Made by a program: the position numbers and the translations under genes. Below are positions 6,692 through 13,281 of a stretch of 13,281 bases of DNA, in pieces. The notes beneath the pieces were generated by a model. The model worked only from the letters and a program-made list of their open reading frames with translations, was not told the DNA's origin and did not search any database. Source of the DNA: JBBRSC01 sp038245795 (lineage in GTDB: Bacteria; Actinomycetota; Acidimicrobiia; Acidimicrobiales; Microtrichaceae); contig JBBRSC010000076.1 of NCBI GenBank assembly GCA_038245795.1, positions 1 to 13,281 of the forward strand, given 5' to 3'. Position 1 is the first letter of the stretch, and every line of letters begins with the position of its first letter.

Positions 6692-7246
6692 ATGAACCCC
6701 GCTCGACATTATCGACTGATCGCCGTGTCGTTTACTGCAGGGCTGCTGATGATCAGCGTTGGTTGCAGTACCACGGAGCAGATTGACTTTCAGGTCGGCC
6801 CGCCGGTCTCTTCGACGACCACCGTCGACCCGCTGGGCACGGCGGAGCTGTCAGCTGGAGCGGCGGGCTTGGAAGCCTTGCAGGCACTGTTCGACAAGCT
6901 GCTGGCTTCCAATGACACGTGTGCCATTCTCACGCAACGCGATCTGGAGGAGAACCGCCTAGATCCGACACTGTTCACGAATTCCGCAGCCCGCAAGGTG
7001 CTCACGGAGGGTCTCGTCAACGTCTTCGACCATCTGATCCAGATCTCGCCACCCCAGCTGACCCCCGCGTTGCAATCGCAGAAGGCCGTCTTCCAACAGG
7101 TCCTCGACATCGTCGATCGCTATGCGGTGTCGCCGAACGAGACCAAGGCAACCGGGGAGATCAACGTCTTGATCGAATCGCAGAGTTTCGTGACCTCGTC
7201 ACAGCAAGTCAGCCAGTGGGTCGCAGCCAACTGTCAAGGCCGCTGA
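6692..7246 (+). CDS. Small lipoprotein, third of the trio
   Basis: A 184-residue predicted lipoprotein, family not recognised. It has the clearest signal of the three: basic n-region NPARHYR, hydrophobic core (9-23) and SVGC with Cys25 as the lipid anchor. The linker is short and Thr/Ser-rich (PPVSSTTTVDP, 37-47). The helical domain is bounded by C77 (ASNDTC) and C181 (VAANCQGR), again a Cys pair about 100 residues apart. WVAANC here and WSQANC in the first protein are closely alike, supporting common descent. The start lies 4 nt past the preceding stop with a good SD, so it is co-transcribed with the second lipoprotein. It ends 3 bp from the convergent MATE gene. The function is unknown; a periplasmic binding or scaffolding role is only a guess. 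Confidence 0.78.
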   Translation: MNPARHYRLIAVSFTAGLLMISVGCSTTEQIDFQVGPPVSSTTTVDPLGTAELSAGAAGLEALQALFDKLLASNDTCAILTQRDLEENRLDPTLFTNSAARKVLTEGLVNVFDHLIQISPPQLTPALQSQKAVFQQVLDIVDRYAVSPNETKATGEINVLIESQSFVTSSQQVSQWVAANCQGR

Positions 7247-7249
7247 CCC

Positions 7250-8563
7250 TCACCGCGACACGACTGCCCAGCGATCGCCCCAGAAGCGGACGCCGAGTCC
7301 GATGAGGCGCGCCGTCATGAACGTCGCAATGGCGAGCCAGACCGACCACAGCCCAGCGTCAAACCACTGGCCGATGCCGGCGACGACCGCGAAACACGCG
7401 GCGGCACAGATCATTGCTCGGGCGAGGAAGTTGAGGTCATTGGCACCGACGAGGATTCCGTCGAGGCTGAAGACGACAGCATTGAGCGGCTGGGCGGCCC
7501 CGACCCACAACAGCGACGCAACCGTGACAGCGATCACTCGAGGATCATTGCTGAAGATCGGCGCGATCAGGAACCGCCCAAGGATCACGACGGCGCCGAT
7601 CACGACTCCGAGCAGCGCTGACAACCTCAGGATCCTGAGCGCGATCGCTCTGGCCCGAAATGTCGAACCGGCCCCCAGCTCTCGTGCCACGAGAATCTGT
7701 CCCGCCACCTCGAAGCCGTCGGACACGTAGGCCAGGAACGCCCAGATCCCGAAGCTGATGCCGTATCCGGCGAGCGACGCCTCACCGTAACGGCTGGCCA
7801 GTGCCACCGAGGCAGCGACGGTCCCGCGCAGCGCGGCGGTGCGAACGAAGAGCGGCCGTCCGGTAGCTCCGAGCTCACGAAGCGCGACGGACGATGGTCG
7901 AGTAGATCGGTGCACGCGGCGCGCAGACCGCCAGGTAATCGACACATAGATCATTGCCCCGACCCACCGAGCCGCCGACGTCGTTCCCGCCGAGGCTCCA
8001 ACGCCCATGCCGAGCCCGTAGATGGCGATGACTTCACCGACGAGGTTGAGCGCCACGGTACCGAGGGCGATCCAGAGCGGGACCACCGTGTTTCCGCCGC
8101 CACGGACGAACCCGGTTCCGGCCATGACGATGAGCGTCGCAGGAAGGCCGGCCAGGCTCCACCACAGATACGTCGTAGCAGCGCTGCTGACAGCACCGTC
8201 GGCGCCCCAGAGGGTCAACAAGGTTGGTCCGACAATCGCGAGACTGGCAGCGGCGAACAGGCCGAGGCCGCCGCCCAACCAGATGGCCTGGACGCCTTGA
8301 TGGGCAGCGCCGGACAGGTCGCCGGCCCCAGCAAGCCGCGAGACCCCGGCCGTCGTGGCGAACATCAGGAAGATGAAGACCGACGTCGTCAGGAGCAGAA
8401 TCTCTGACGCAATGGTTGCGCCGGCGAGTTCAGTGGTTCCGAGGCGCCCCAGGATTGCGGCGTCGGTGAGGTTGTAGAGCGGATCGGCAGCGAGCGCCGC
8501 AATCGCAGGCAGCGCCAAGGCCAGGATCCGTCGATCGTTTAACTGGATGCCGCGCCGGTCCAC
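7250..8563 (-). CDS. MATE family efflux transporter (DinF-like)
   Basis: A cation-coupled multidrug or metabolite antiporter in the cytoplasmic membrane, with about 12 hydrophobic segments in two related halves. The opening LNDRRILALALPAIAALAADPLYNLTDAAILGRLGTTELAGA is typical of the DinF branch of MATE: a Pro-containing TM1, then DPLYNLTDxAxxGRLG. GTGFVRGGGNTVVPLW marks the middle of the N-lobe, and the second half includes ASRYGEASLAGYGISFGIW and AAQPLNAVVFSLDGILVGANDL. I prefer the GTG at 8563 (437 residues), which starts 8 residues before the conserved region. An in-frame GTG at 8617 would add 18 unconserved-looking residues and cannot be excluded. Neither has an SD. No LexA-type box was seen upstream, so SOS control as for Escherichia coli dinF is not supported. 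It is divergent from ilvD. Confidence 0.92.
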   Translation of the reverse strand: MDRRGIQLNDRRILALALPAIAALAADPLYNLTDAAILGRLGTTELAGATIASEILLLTTSVFIFLMFATTAGVSRLAGAGDLSGAAHQGVQAIWLGGGLGLFAAASLAIVGPTLLTLWGADGAVSSAATTYLWWSLAGLPATLIVMAGTGFVRGGGNTVVPLWIALGTVALNLVGEVIAIYGLGMGVGASAGTTSAARWVGAMIYVSITWRSARRVHRSTRPSSVALRELGATGRPLFVRTAALRGTVAASVALASRYGEASLAGYGISFGIWAFLAYVSDGFEVAGQILVARELGAGSTFRARAIALRILRLSALLGVVIGAVVILGRFLIAPIFSNDPRVIAVTVASLLWVGAAQPLNAVVFSLDGILVGANDLNFLARAMICAAACFAVVAGIGQWFDAGLWSVWLAIATFMTARLIGLGVRFWGDRWAVVSR

Positions 8564-8590
8564 CGAGACAGCCGTCGTTTCATGTCCACC

Positions 8591-8596
8591 AGGGTA
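8591..8596 (-). promoter_or_regulatory. TACCCT -10 candidate for the MATE gene
   Basis: On the minus strand TACCCT (8596-8591) fits TAnnnT. It would start transcription near 8584, after the 8617 GTG and before the 8563 GTG, which favours the shorter MATE protein. No -35 support was seen, so this is weak. Confidence 0.3.
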
Positions 8597-8659
8597 GGCG
8601 CTCGACCCCCGGCGCACGGTGGGGAAGAAACGAGAGCTGCCTGCGCCGAGCGTCCGACG

Positions 8660-8665
8660 TAACCT
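8660..8665 (+). promoter_or_regulatory. TAACCT -10 box, leaderless promoter for ilvD
   Basis: TAACCT ends 6 nt before the ilvD ATG, with no SD between them, so the predicted transcript begins at or next to the start codon. It is one of four similar arrangements in the window. Confidence 0.5.
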
Positions 8666-8671
8666 GGCGCG

Positions 8672-10348
8672 ATGGCAACGAACAGACCCCGCTCCGGTGA
8701 CGTCACCGAGGGATATCAGAAGGCACCAGCACGCGCGATGCTGCGAGCCGTTGGGATGCGCGATGGCGACTTCGACAAGTACCAGGTCGGTGTCGCGTCC
8801 TCATGGAACGAAGTCACTCCGTGCAACATGCCGCTGGACCGCCTGGCGAAGCAGGCCAAGGAGGGAATCCGCGCGGCCGGCGGCTTCCCGTTTCAGTTCA
8901 ACACAATTGCGGTGTCCGACGGGATCTCCATGGGCCACGAGGGCATGCGCGCTTCGTTGGTCAGCCGGGAGGTCATCGCCGACAGCGTTGAGACGATGAT
9001 GCATGCCGAGCGGTTCGATGCCCTGGTCAGCTTCGCCGGGTGTGACAAGTCGCTGCCGGGCATGATGATGGCAAGCGCGCGGCTGAATCTTCCGGCCGTG
9101 TTCCTCTACGGGGGCTCGAAACTTCCTGGTCAGCTCAACGGCAAAGCCATCGACATCGTGTCGGTCTTCGAAGCGGTCGGAGCCTTCGCGACGGGTGCGA
9201 TTCCCGAGTCCGAACTCGATGCCATCGAACGCAATGCGTGTCCGACCATCGGATCGTGCGCCGGGATGTTCACCGCCAACACCATGGCCTCGGTCGGTGA
9301 AGCACTCGGTATTTCGCTGCCGGGGTCAGCGTCAGCCCCGGCGGTGGATCGACGACGCGATGACTACGCGTATGCATCCGGAACTGCGGTGATCAAGCTC
9401 CTCGAGATGAACATTCGGGCGCGGGACATCATGACCAAGGCAGCATTCGAGAACGCCATCGCAGTGGTGATGGCCTTGGGCGGGTCCACAAACGCAGTGT
9501 TGCACCTGCTCGCCATTGCCTGGGAAGCGCGGGTCGACCTCGAGCTCGACGACTTCAACCGCATTGCGGCGAAGGTCCCGCACCTCGCCGATACCAAACC
9601 TCACGGTCAGTACCACATGCTCGACGTTGACCGGGTTGGAGGTGTCCCGGTCGTCCTGCAGTTGCTGGCAAGTGAAGGGCTCTTGCATCTCGACGAGATC
9701 ACGGTGACCGGCAAGACGATGGGCGAGAACCTGGCCATGATCGGTGCTCCGGCTCCGGACGGGCAGGTCATTCGGGCCTTTGACAATCCACTCCACGACG
9801 TCGGCGGCATCGCCGTCCTGAGAGGGACTCTGGCGCCGAAAGGTGCAGTGGTGAAGGTTGCGGGGATTGATCACGACTTCTTCGAAGGGACGGCACGGGT
9901 CTTCGACGGCGAGGACCTCGCGATGGAAGCGGTGCTCGCCGGACGAATTCAGCCAGGCGACATTGTGGTCATCCGCTACGAAGGGCCCAAGGGTGGCCCG
10001 GGAATGCGCGAGATGTTGGCGATCACCGGCGCCATGAAGGGAGCGGGCCGCGGCGGTGACGCTGCGCTGATCACCGATGGACGATTCTCCGGCGGGACAC
10101 ACGGGTTCTGCATCGGCCACGTCGCCCCGGAGGCCGTCGACGGAGGGCCGATTGCATTCGTCCAGGACGGTGACACCATCAGCATTGACGTCCGGAACCA
10201 CATCATTGATCTGCAGGTCGACGAGGCGACGTTGGCGCAACGGCGAGCGAATTGGAAGCTTCCCGAACCCCGATATACGTCGGGGGTTCTTGCCAAATAC
10301 GCTCGGCTCGCACAAGGTGCAGAGAAAGGTGCGATCACCGAGGCGTGA
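8672..10348 (+). CDS. ilvD: Dihydroxy-acid dehydratase
   Basis: A 558-residue cytoplasmic Fe-S enzyme. It dehydrates 2,3-dihydroxy-isovalerate and 2,3-dihydroxy-3-methylvalerate to the 2-oxo acids in valine, leucine and isoleucine synthesis (the valine route also feeds pantothenate). The cluster cysteines are C51 (TPCNMP), C124 (AGCDKSLPG) and C196 (IGSCAGMF), the set found in [2Fe-2S] dehydratases. Mg ligands D83 (SDGISMG) and D125 and the carbamylated lysine K126 are present, as is the catalytic serine S473 in GRFSGGTHG. The conserved C-terminal GHVAPEA and the usual length indicate an intact enzyme. Sugar-acid dehydratases of the same superfamily are the alternative, but the match to IlvD blocks is strong. 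No other ilv gene is in the window. Two same-strand genes follow with short gaps. Confidence 0.97.
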   Translation: MATNRPRSGDVTEGYQKAPARAMLRAVGMRDGDFDKYQVGVASSWNEVTPCNMPLDRLAKQAKEGIRAAGGFPFQFNTIAVSDGISMGHEGMRASLVSREVIADSVETMMHAERFDALVSFAGCDKSLPGMMMASARLNLPAVFLYGGSKLPGQLNGKAIDIVSVFEAVGAFATGAIPESELDAIERNACPTIGSCAGMFTANTMASVGEALGISLPGSASAPAVDRRRDDYAYASGTAVIKLLEMNIRARDIMTKAAFENAIAVVMALGGSTNAVLHLLAIAWEARVDLELDDFNRIAAKVPHLADTKPHGQYHMLDVDRVGGVPVVLQLLASEGLLHLDEITVTGKTMGENLAMIGAPAPDGQVIRAFDNPLHDVGGIAVLRGTLAPKGAVVKVAGIDHDFFEGTARVFDGEDLAMEAVLAGRIQPGDIVVIRYEGPKGGPGMREMLAITGAMKGAGRGGDAALITDGRFSGGTHGFCIGHVAPEAVDGGPIAFVQDGDTISIDVRNHIIDLQVDEATLAQRRANWKLPEPRYTSGVLAKYARLAQGAEKGAITEA

Positions 10349-10377
10349 CGCGTCGGGGTCGGGTTCTGAGGGGGGCC

Positions 10378-11049
10378 ATGAGGGGTGAGGTGGACGAGTT
10401 GAGTGGTGACGAGCCGCGTGATCCACTGTCGGGCGACCGCGGCTCGAGCGATGGGTCAGCGGGCGCGTGGGCGGCCGCAGCGGTCGTGCTGGCTCTGGGC
10501 GCGCTCGGTTTCGGTGTGTTCGCGCAGCTCAGGGCGTCGGACCTGGCAGCCCGAGTAGATCGTCTCGAGACAGATCGCGCCGCGTCACCCGTATCCGTCG
10601 AAACGACGATCAGGGTCAACACCACGCTGAAGACCACTCCTCCCACCGCAGGGTTGTCAGTGGTGCCGACGACCGCACCTGCGTCGCAGCCGCCGGACAT
10701 CACCAGCGCCGAGAACGCCGTTCGTCAGGCCTACGCGATTGCCTACGACGGTACCCAACCACTCGACGCGCGTCTCTCCGTGATCGACGATTCGCGTGGT
10801 GTCGACTCGGCCTTTCGGGCCGCAGGTACGGGCCAATACGCAGCCCCGTTGGCGAATGCACGTGGCACCGTATTGAAGGTGACATTCACGTCTGACACGG
10901 CCGCCGACGTGTCGTACTCCGTGTTCTTCAATGGCCAGCCCGGGGCTGAACGGCAGGGCACAGCAGTCGCCGTTGAAGGCATGTGGCGGATCAGCAGAGC
11001 CACCGTGTGCGCCGACCTGGCCTCGCTGAACGCGCCCTGCGCCTCATGA
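10378..11049 (+). CDS. Single-pass membrane protein with extracytoplasmic NTF2-like (Mce-associated/MTB12-like) domain
   Basis: A 223-residue protein of unknown function. An acidic cytoplasmic N-terminus (1-29) is followed by one membrane span (about 30-51), a short charged helix LAARVDRLETDR that could be a coiled coil, a Thr/Pro-rich linker (about 75-105), and an alpha+beta domain from about 108. The domain has the order helix, DARLSVIDDS, then strands GTVLKVTFTS, DVSYSVFFNG, GTAVAVEGMWRISRATVCADL. That layout resembles the small NTF2-like domains of Mce-associated proteins and mycobacterial MTB12, judged by eye. C211 and C221 near the end probably form a disulfide. The ATG at 10378 has GAGGGG a few bases upstream; GTG at 10390 is an alternative. 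It lies 29 bp after ilvD and just before the acyltransferase, possibly one operon. Confidence 0.72.
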   Translation: MRGEVDELSGDEPRDPLSGDRGSSDGSAGAWAAAAVVLALGALGFGVFAQLRASDLAARVDRLETDRAASPVSVETTIRVNTTLKTTPPTAGLSVVPTTAPASQPPDITSAENAVRQAYAIAYDGTQPLDARLSVIDDSRGVDSAFRAAGTGQYAAPLANARGTVLKVTFTSDTAADVSYSVFFNGQPGAERQGTAVAVEGMWRISRATVCADLASLNAPCAS

Positions 11050-11068
11050 TGTCGCGGTGACCACCGAC

Positions 11069-13129
11069 ATGGCGGTCACCGCCCCGGAGGACACCCGCCG
11101 CGGTCATGTTCCGGCGTTGGATGGGTACCGCGGTGTTGGGCTCGTTGGAATGTTGTTGTACCACCACGGCGCCCCGTGGGGTCGTGGCTTCGTCTTCACG
11201 ATCTCGACGTTCTTCACGCTCTCGGGCTTTCTCATCACGTCGCTGTTGTATTCAGAGCGGATCGCCACCGGCACAGTGAATCTTCGAGCGTTCTGGGTCA
11301 GGCGCTTCCGGCGTCTCCTCCCGGCGGCGCTCGTGACGTTGGCGCTCATCGTGGTGTTCGGGGTCGTTGCTGCTGATGCCGCCCAACGGGCGAGCCTGCG
11401 TGGCGACGTGCTCGCGGCCTTGGGATATGTGGCGAATTGGCGCTTCATCTTCACTGGGCAGTCCTATCTCGAACAGTTCTCCACGCCGTCCCCGGTGCTG
11501 CATTTCTGGTCGCTTGCCATCGAGGAGCAGTTCTACCTGCTGTTTCCGCTGTTGTTCGTGGCCATGGCGTGGCGATCCGGCACCGAAGCGCAGATCCGTC
11601 GTCGCCTCCTTGGAGGAATCGCCGCGTTGAGTGTGGCGTCGGTCTCGCTGCCGCTCGTCATGACGCTGACGAAGGATCGCGTGTACCTCGGGACCGATAC
11701 CCGAGCTGCAGAAATTCTCCTCGGCTGCGGACTCGCGGTACTGCTGAGCCGCCAACGATTGGGCGACAACATGGCCCCTGGTCGGCTGCGCTCGACGCTG
11801 CGGATCCTGGGACCGCTTGCGGTCGGGGGTGTGTTGGCCGTCTGGCTGACCGCGTCGCGAACTGCGGAATGGATCTACCACGGCGGCTTTGGCGCATATG
11901 CGGTCCTGTCGTGCGTGGTGGTAGCGGCGTGCACCGATCCCGCGAACCTGGTGTCGCGGATCTTCTCTCCACGGGTGCTCGTGTGGTTGGGGCAGCGCTC
12001 GTACGGCATTTATCTACTGCACTTCCCGCTCTTCATGGTGATGTCACCTCACCGGATCCCAATCGGCTTCTGGCCGTTGTTTGCGGTTCGAGTGGGAGTC
12101 TGTCTGATCTGCGCTGAGCTGATGTTTCGCCTGGTCGAACAGCCGTTCCGGTGGAGTCGTCCGGCCGTTCGTGTGCCGTTGTGGGGGGTTGCCCCGGCGC
12201 TGAGCATGGTGATCGTGGTCTCCCTCGCCCTCACGACATCGCATGTCACGGTGGGGACGGCGCAGATCGTGGCCTCGAACCCGAACGCGCTCCGCATTGA
12301 TCCGGCGAACATCGACACGAGCCCGATTCGCCAGAGCAATCCGAGTCCCGTCGCTCCGCCGAGCGTGTCCCGCCTCACCGCGACAAGTGAAGCGCCGTTT
12401 TCGTTCAACCCCGTTGACGTCCCGATGCCGGCGCGGCCATTGCGTCTGCTGGTGGTCGGGGATTCGAGCGCCACCTTCTTGGCCTTCGCGCTCAATGGGT
12501 GGGCCTCCAGACACCCAGGGACCCTTCAGGTCGCCGGCTACGGGCTGCTCGGCTGCGGGCTGTTGACCGGCGGAACCGAAGTGGTGGGAGGCTCGGAGCG
12601 AACCTTTGCCCCAGCGTGCGACGAGTGGCCACAGACGTGGATGACGGCCATGAGCGAGACCCAACCGGACCTGATCATGGTGGCTGGCGCGTTTCACGAT
12701 GCGACCGATCGTCGATTCGGCCCGACCGGCCCCCTCGAACATGTCGGAGAGCCCGCGTTCGATGGACGACTTGCCGGCGTCTACGACAAGTTGGTCACCC
12801 TGCTGTCGAACGCCGGGGCACCGATTGTCTGGTTGGACAACCCACCTGTCTTCGACGGGATCAATCTGGCCGACCGCAGTGTCGGCTCGCCAGCCAATGA
12901 CCCGTTGCGGATGAAGCGGATCAATGAACTCCTGAGTGAGCTTGCGACACGCCACGACAACGTGGCGATCGTCCACTACGCGCAGTTCTTCGAGAACTGG
13001 CCGCGAGGCCCCGCTGATCAGTTGCTCAGAGCCGACGGTCTTCACGTCGACTATTTCGGGCGAGAACCGGTGTCGAACTGGCTGGCACCGCAGTTACTGG
13101 CCGCCTTCTGGCACGCCCACACCACCTGA
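11069..13129 (+). CDS. AT3-SGNH O-acyltransferase (OatA-like)
   Basis: A 686-residue membrane enzyme expected to move acyl (often acetyl) groups across the membrane onto a cell-surface glycan or lipid. The N-terminal acyltransferase-3 domain (about 15-390, roughly 10-11 membrane spans) has the R-x10-H motif (R21 in LDGYRG, H32 in LYHH) and HFWSLAIEEQFYLLFP (145-160), both hallmarks. A Ser/Pro-rich linker (about 395-455) joins it to an extracytoplasmic SGNH hydrolase-like domain with GDS (464-466, nucleophile S466) and D656-x-x-H659 in DGLHVDYFG. The usual GxND of block III is replaced by GAFHD. I chose the ATG at 11069 because GGTGA (11056-11060) is well spaced; an in-frame GTG at 11057 is the alternative. 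The acceptor is unknown: peptidoglycan, arabinogalactan-like polymer, glycolipid or exopolysaccharide are all possible. Confidence 0.93.
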   Translation: MAVTAPEDTRRGHVPALDGYRGVGLVGMLLYHHGAPWGRGFVFTISTFFTLSGFLITSLLYSERIATGTVNLRAFWVRRFRRLLPAALVTLALIVVFGVVAADAAQRASLRGDVLAALGYVANWRFIFTGQSYLEQFSTPSPVLHFWSLAIEEQFYLLFPLLFVAMAWRSGTEAQIRRRLLGGIAALSVASVSLPLVMTLTKDRVYLGTDTRAAEILLGCGLAVLLSRQRLGDNMAPGRLRSTLRILGPLAVGGVLAVWLTASRTAEWIYHGGFGAYAVLSCVVVAACTDPANLVSRIFSPRVLVWLGQRSYGIYLLHFPLFMVMSPHRIPIGFWPLFAVRVGVCLICAELMFRLVEQPFRWSRPAVRVPLWGVAPALSMVIVVSLALTTSHVTVGTAQIVASNPNALRIDPANIDTSPIRQSNPSPVAPPSVSRLTATSEAPFSFNPVDVPMPARPLRLLVVGDSSATFLAFALNGWASRHPGTLQVAGYGLLGCGLLTGGTEVVGGSERTFAPACDEWPQTWMTAMSETQPDLIMVAGAFHDATDRRFGPTGPLEHVGEPAFDGRLAGVYDKLVTLLSNAGAPIVWLDNPPVFDGINLADRSVGSPANDPLRMKRINELLSELATRHDNVAIVHYAQFFENWPRGPADQLLRADGLHVDYFGREPVSNWLAPQLLAAFWHAHTT

Positions 13130-13157
13130 TCGGGGCCAACCGGGGAATTCCCGAGGC

Positions 13158-13201
13158 GTTCACCTCTCGTTCACCTGAGGCATTCCGTTCGTCCACATCG
13201 C
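13158..13201 (+). promoter_or_regulatory. PHO-box-like array of four 11-bp units
   Basis: Two exact GTTCACC cores begin at 13158 and 13169, with weaker units in the same 11-bp register at 13180 (GCATTCCGTTC) and 13191 (GTCCACATCGC). The 11-bp direct-repeat spacing and the GTTCAcc core match the actinobacterial PHO box bound by the response regulator PhoP (PhoB type). The last unit's core ends 9 nt before the -10 box, where an activator replacing the -35 would sit. It is the only promoter in the window with this signature. Confidence 0.65.
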
Positions 13202-13206
13202 TTCCT

Positions 13207-13212
13207 TAGAGT
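13207..13212 (+). promoter_or_regulatory. TAGAGT -10 box of the right-edge gene
   Basis: TAGAGT fits TAnnnT and sits just downstream of the PHO-box units, with no -35 at the normal distance other than those units. Transcription would start near 13219, giving a leader of about 33 nt. Confidence 0.5.
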
Positions 13213-13218
13213 TTCTGT

Positions 13219-13231
13219 TGTTCATCGAACA
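13219..13231. repeat. Short inverted repeat TGTTC-ATC-GAACA
   Basis: Five-bp perfect arms around a 3-nt centre, located at the predicted transcription start of the right-edge gene. It could be a dimeric regulator site or a small leader hairpin; chance cannot be excluded. Confidence 0.35.
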
Positions 13232-13237
13232 TCCCCC

Positions 13238-13244
13238 AGGAGGG
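13238..13244 (+). promoter_or_regulatory. Strong SD AGGAGGG of the right-edge gene
   Basis: AGGAGGG lies 7 nt before the GTG at 13252. It is the best SD in the window and points to high translation of the following gene. Confidence 0.8.
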
Positions 13245-13251
13245 ACCCAAC

Positions 13252-13281
13252 GTGCGCAACCAACATCGATCGGCACTCCGA
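13252..13281 (+). CDS. Start of a putatively phosphate-regulated gene (3' truncated)
   Basis: Only ten codons are inside the window: GTG start, then R-N-Q-H-R-S-A-L-R. The start is set by the AGGAGGG SD. The basic residues and lack of acidic ones look like the n-region of a signal peptide. With a PHO-box-like array upstream, an exported phosphate-scavenging protein (for example the PstS binding protein or a secreted phosphatase) is the natural guess. The ten residues alone cannot identify it. Confidence 0.6.
   Translation, partial: MRNQHRSALR

Noticed and set aside
7247..7249. Bidirectional terminator between the third lipoprotein and MATE genes
   Set aside because: The gap is 3 bp and no strong stem followed by T residues was found within about 60 bp on either strand.
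9332..10426. Open frame of about 364 codons antisense to ilvD
   Set aside because: Same reasoning: ilvD is intact and the antisense frame shows no family signature, SD or promoter.
12044..13045. Open frame of about 333 codons antisense to the acyltransferase SGNH region
   Set aside because: Shadow of a clear catalytic domain (GDS, DxxH); no independent support.
13141..13153. Palindromic CGGGGAATTCCCG after the acyltransferase as a terminator
   Set aside because: The palindrome has at most a 4-bp stem with a 5-nt loop and no T-run follows, so it is not a convincing terminator.
13218..13232. LexA (SOS) box in the right-edge leader
   Set aside because: The arms are GTTC...GAAC with a 3-nt centre, the reverse order of the GAAC-N4-GTTC operator.

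Overview
The window looks like chromosomal DNA of a high-GC actinobacterium, probably of the class Acidimicrobiia (Ilumatobacter-like). I infer this from high GC with strong third-position G/C, a gatC-gatA-gatB operon followed by small Thr/Pro-rich lipoproteins, GTG starts, and several start codons preceded by a TAnnnT box at 6-9 nt instead of a Shine-Dalgarno (SD) sequence. The taxonomic guess comes from gene content and style, not from a marker gene.

Layout. The left edge holds the 3' half of a DHA2-type MFS exporter. It converges on, and overlaps by 14 bp, a minus-strand SCP2 (sterol carrier) protein whose likely terminator hairpin lies inside the MFS gene. A 145-bp divergent intergenic region follows, with a perfect hexanucleotide microsatellite in the SCP2 leader and overlapping -10 candidates for both directions. 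Rightward come a 2[4Fe-4S] ferredoxin, an Est30-like carboxylesterase, and the tightly overlapped gatC-gatA-gatB operon (Glu-tRNA(Gln)/Asp-tRNA(Asn) amidotransferase). Three consecutive small secreted lipoproteins share one architecture: lipid-anchor Cys, Ser/Thr/Pro linker, and a helical domain bounded by a Cys pair. The lipoprotein run converges, with a 3-bp gap, on a minus-strand DinF-like MATE transporter. That gene is divergent from ilvD (dihydroxy-acid dehydratase). Behind ilvD, closely spaced on the same strand, are a single-pass membrane protein with an extracytoplasmic NTF2-like domain and a large AT3-SGNH O-acyltransferase of the OatA type.

The right edge carries a distinctive promoter: four 11-bp units resembling an actinobacterial PHO box, a -10 box, a short inverted repeat in the leader, a strong SD and a GTG start. 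Only ten codons of that gene are present. It is predicted to be phosphate-regulated, and an exported phosphate-binding protein or phosphatase is a reasonable guess.

Functionally the window is mostly housekeeping (aminoacyl-tRNA amidation, branched-chain amino-acid synthesis) mixed with cell-envelope genes (lipoproteins, exporters, acyltransferase). There is no sign of a mobile element, phage, CRISPR array or defence island, and no RNA gene was recognised. No gap between genes exceeds 150 bp. The points most worth a second look are the lipoprotein triplet, the PHO-box promoter and the microsatellite leader.
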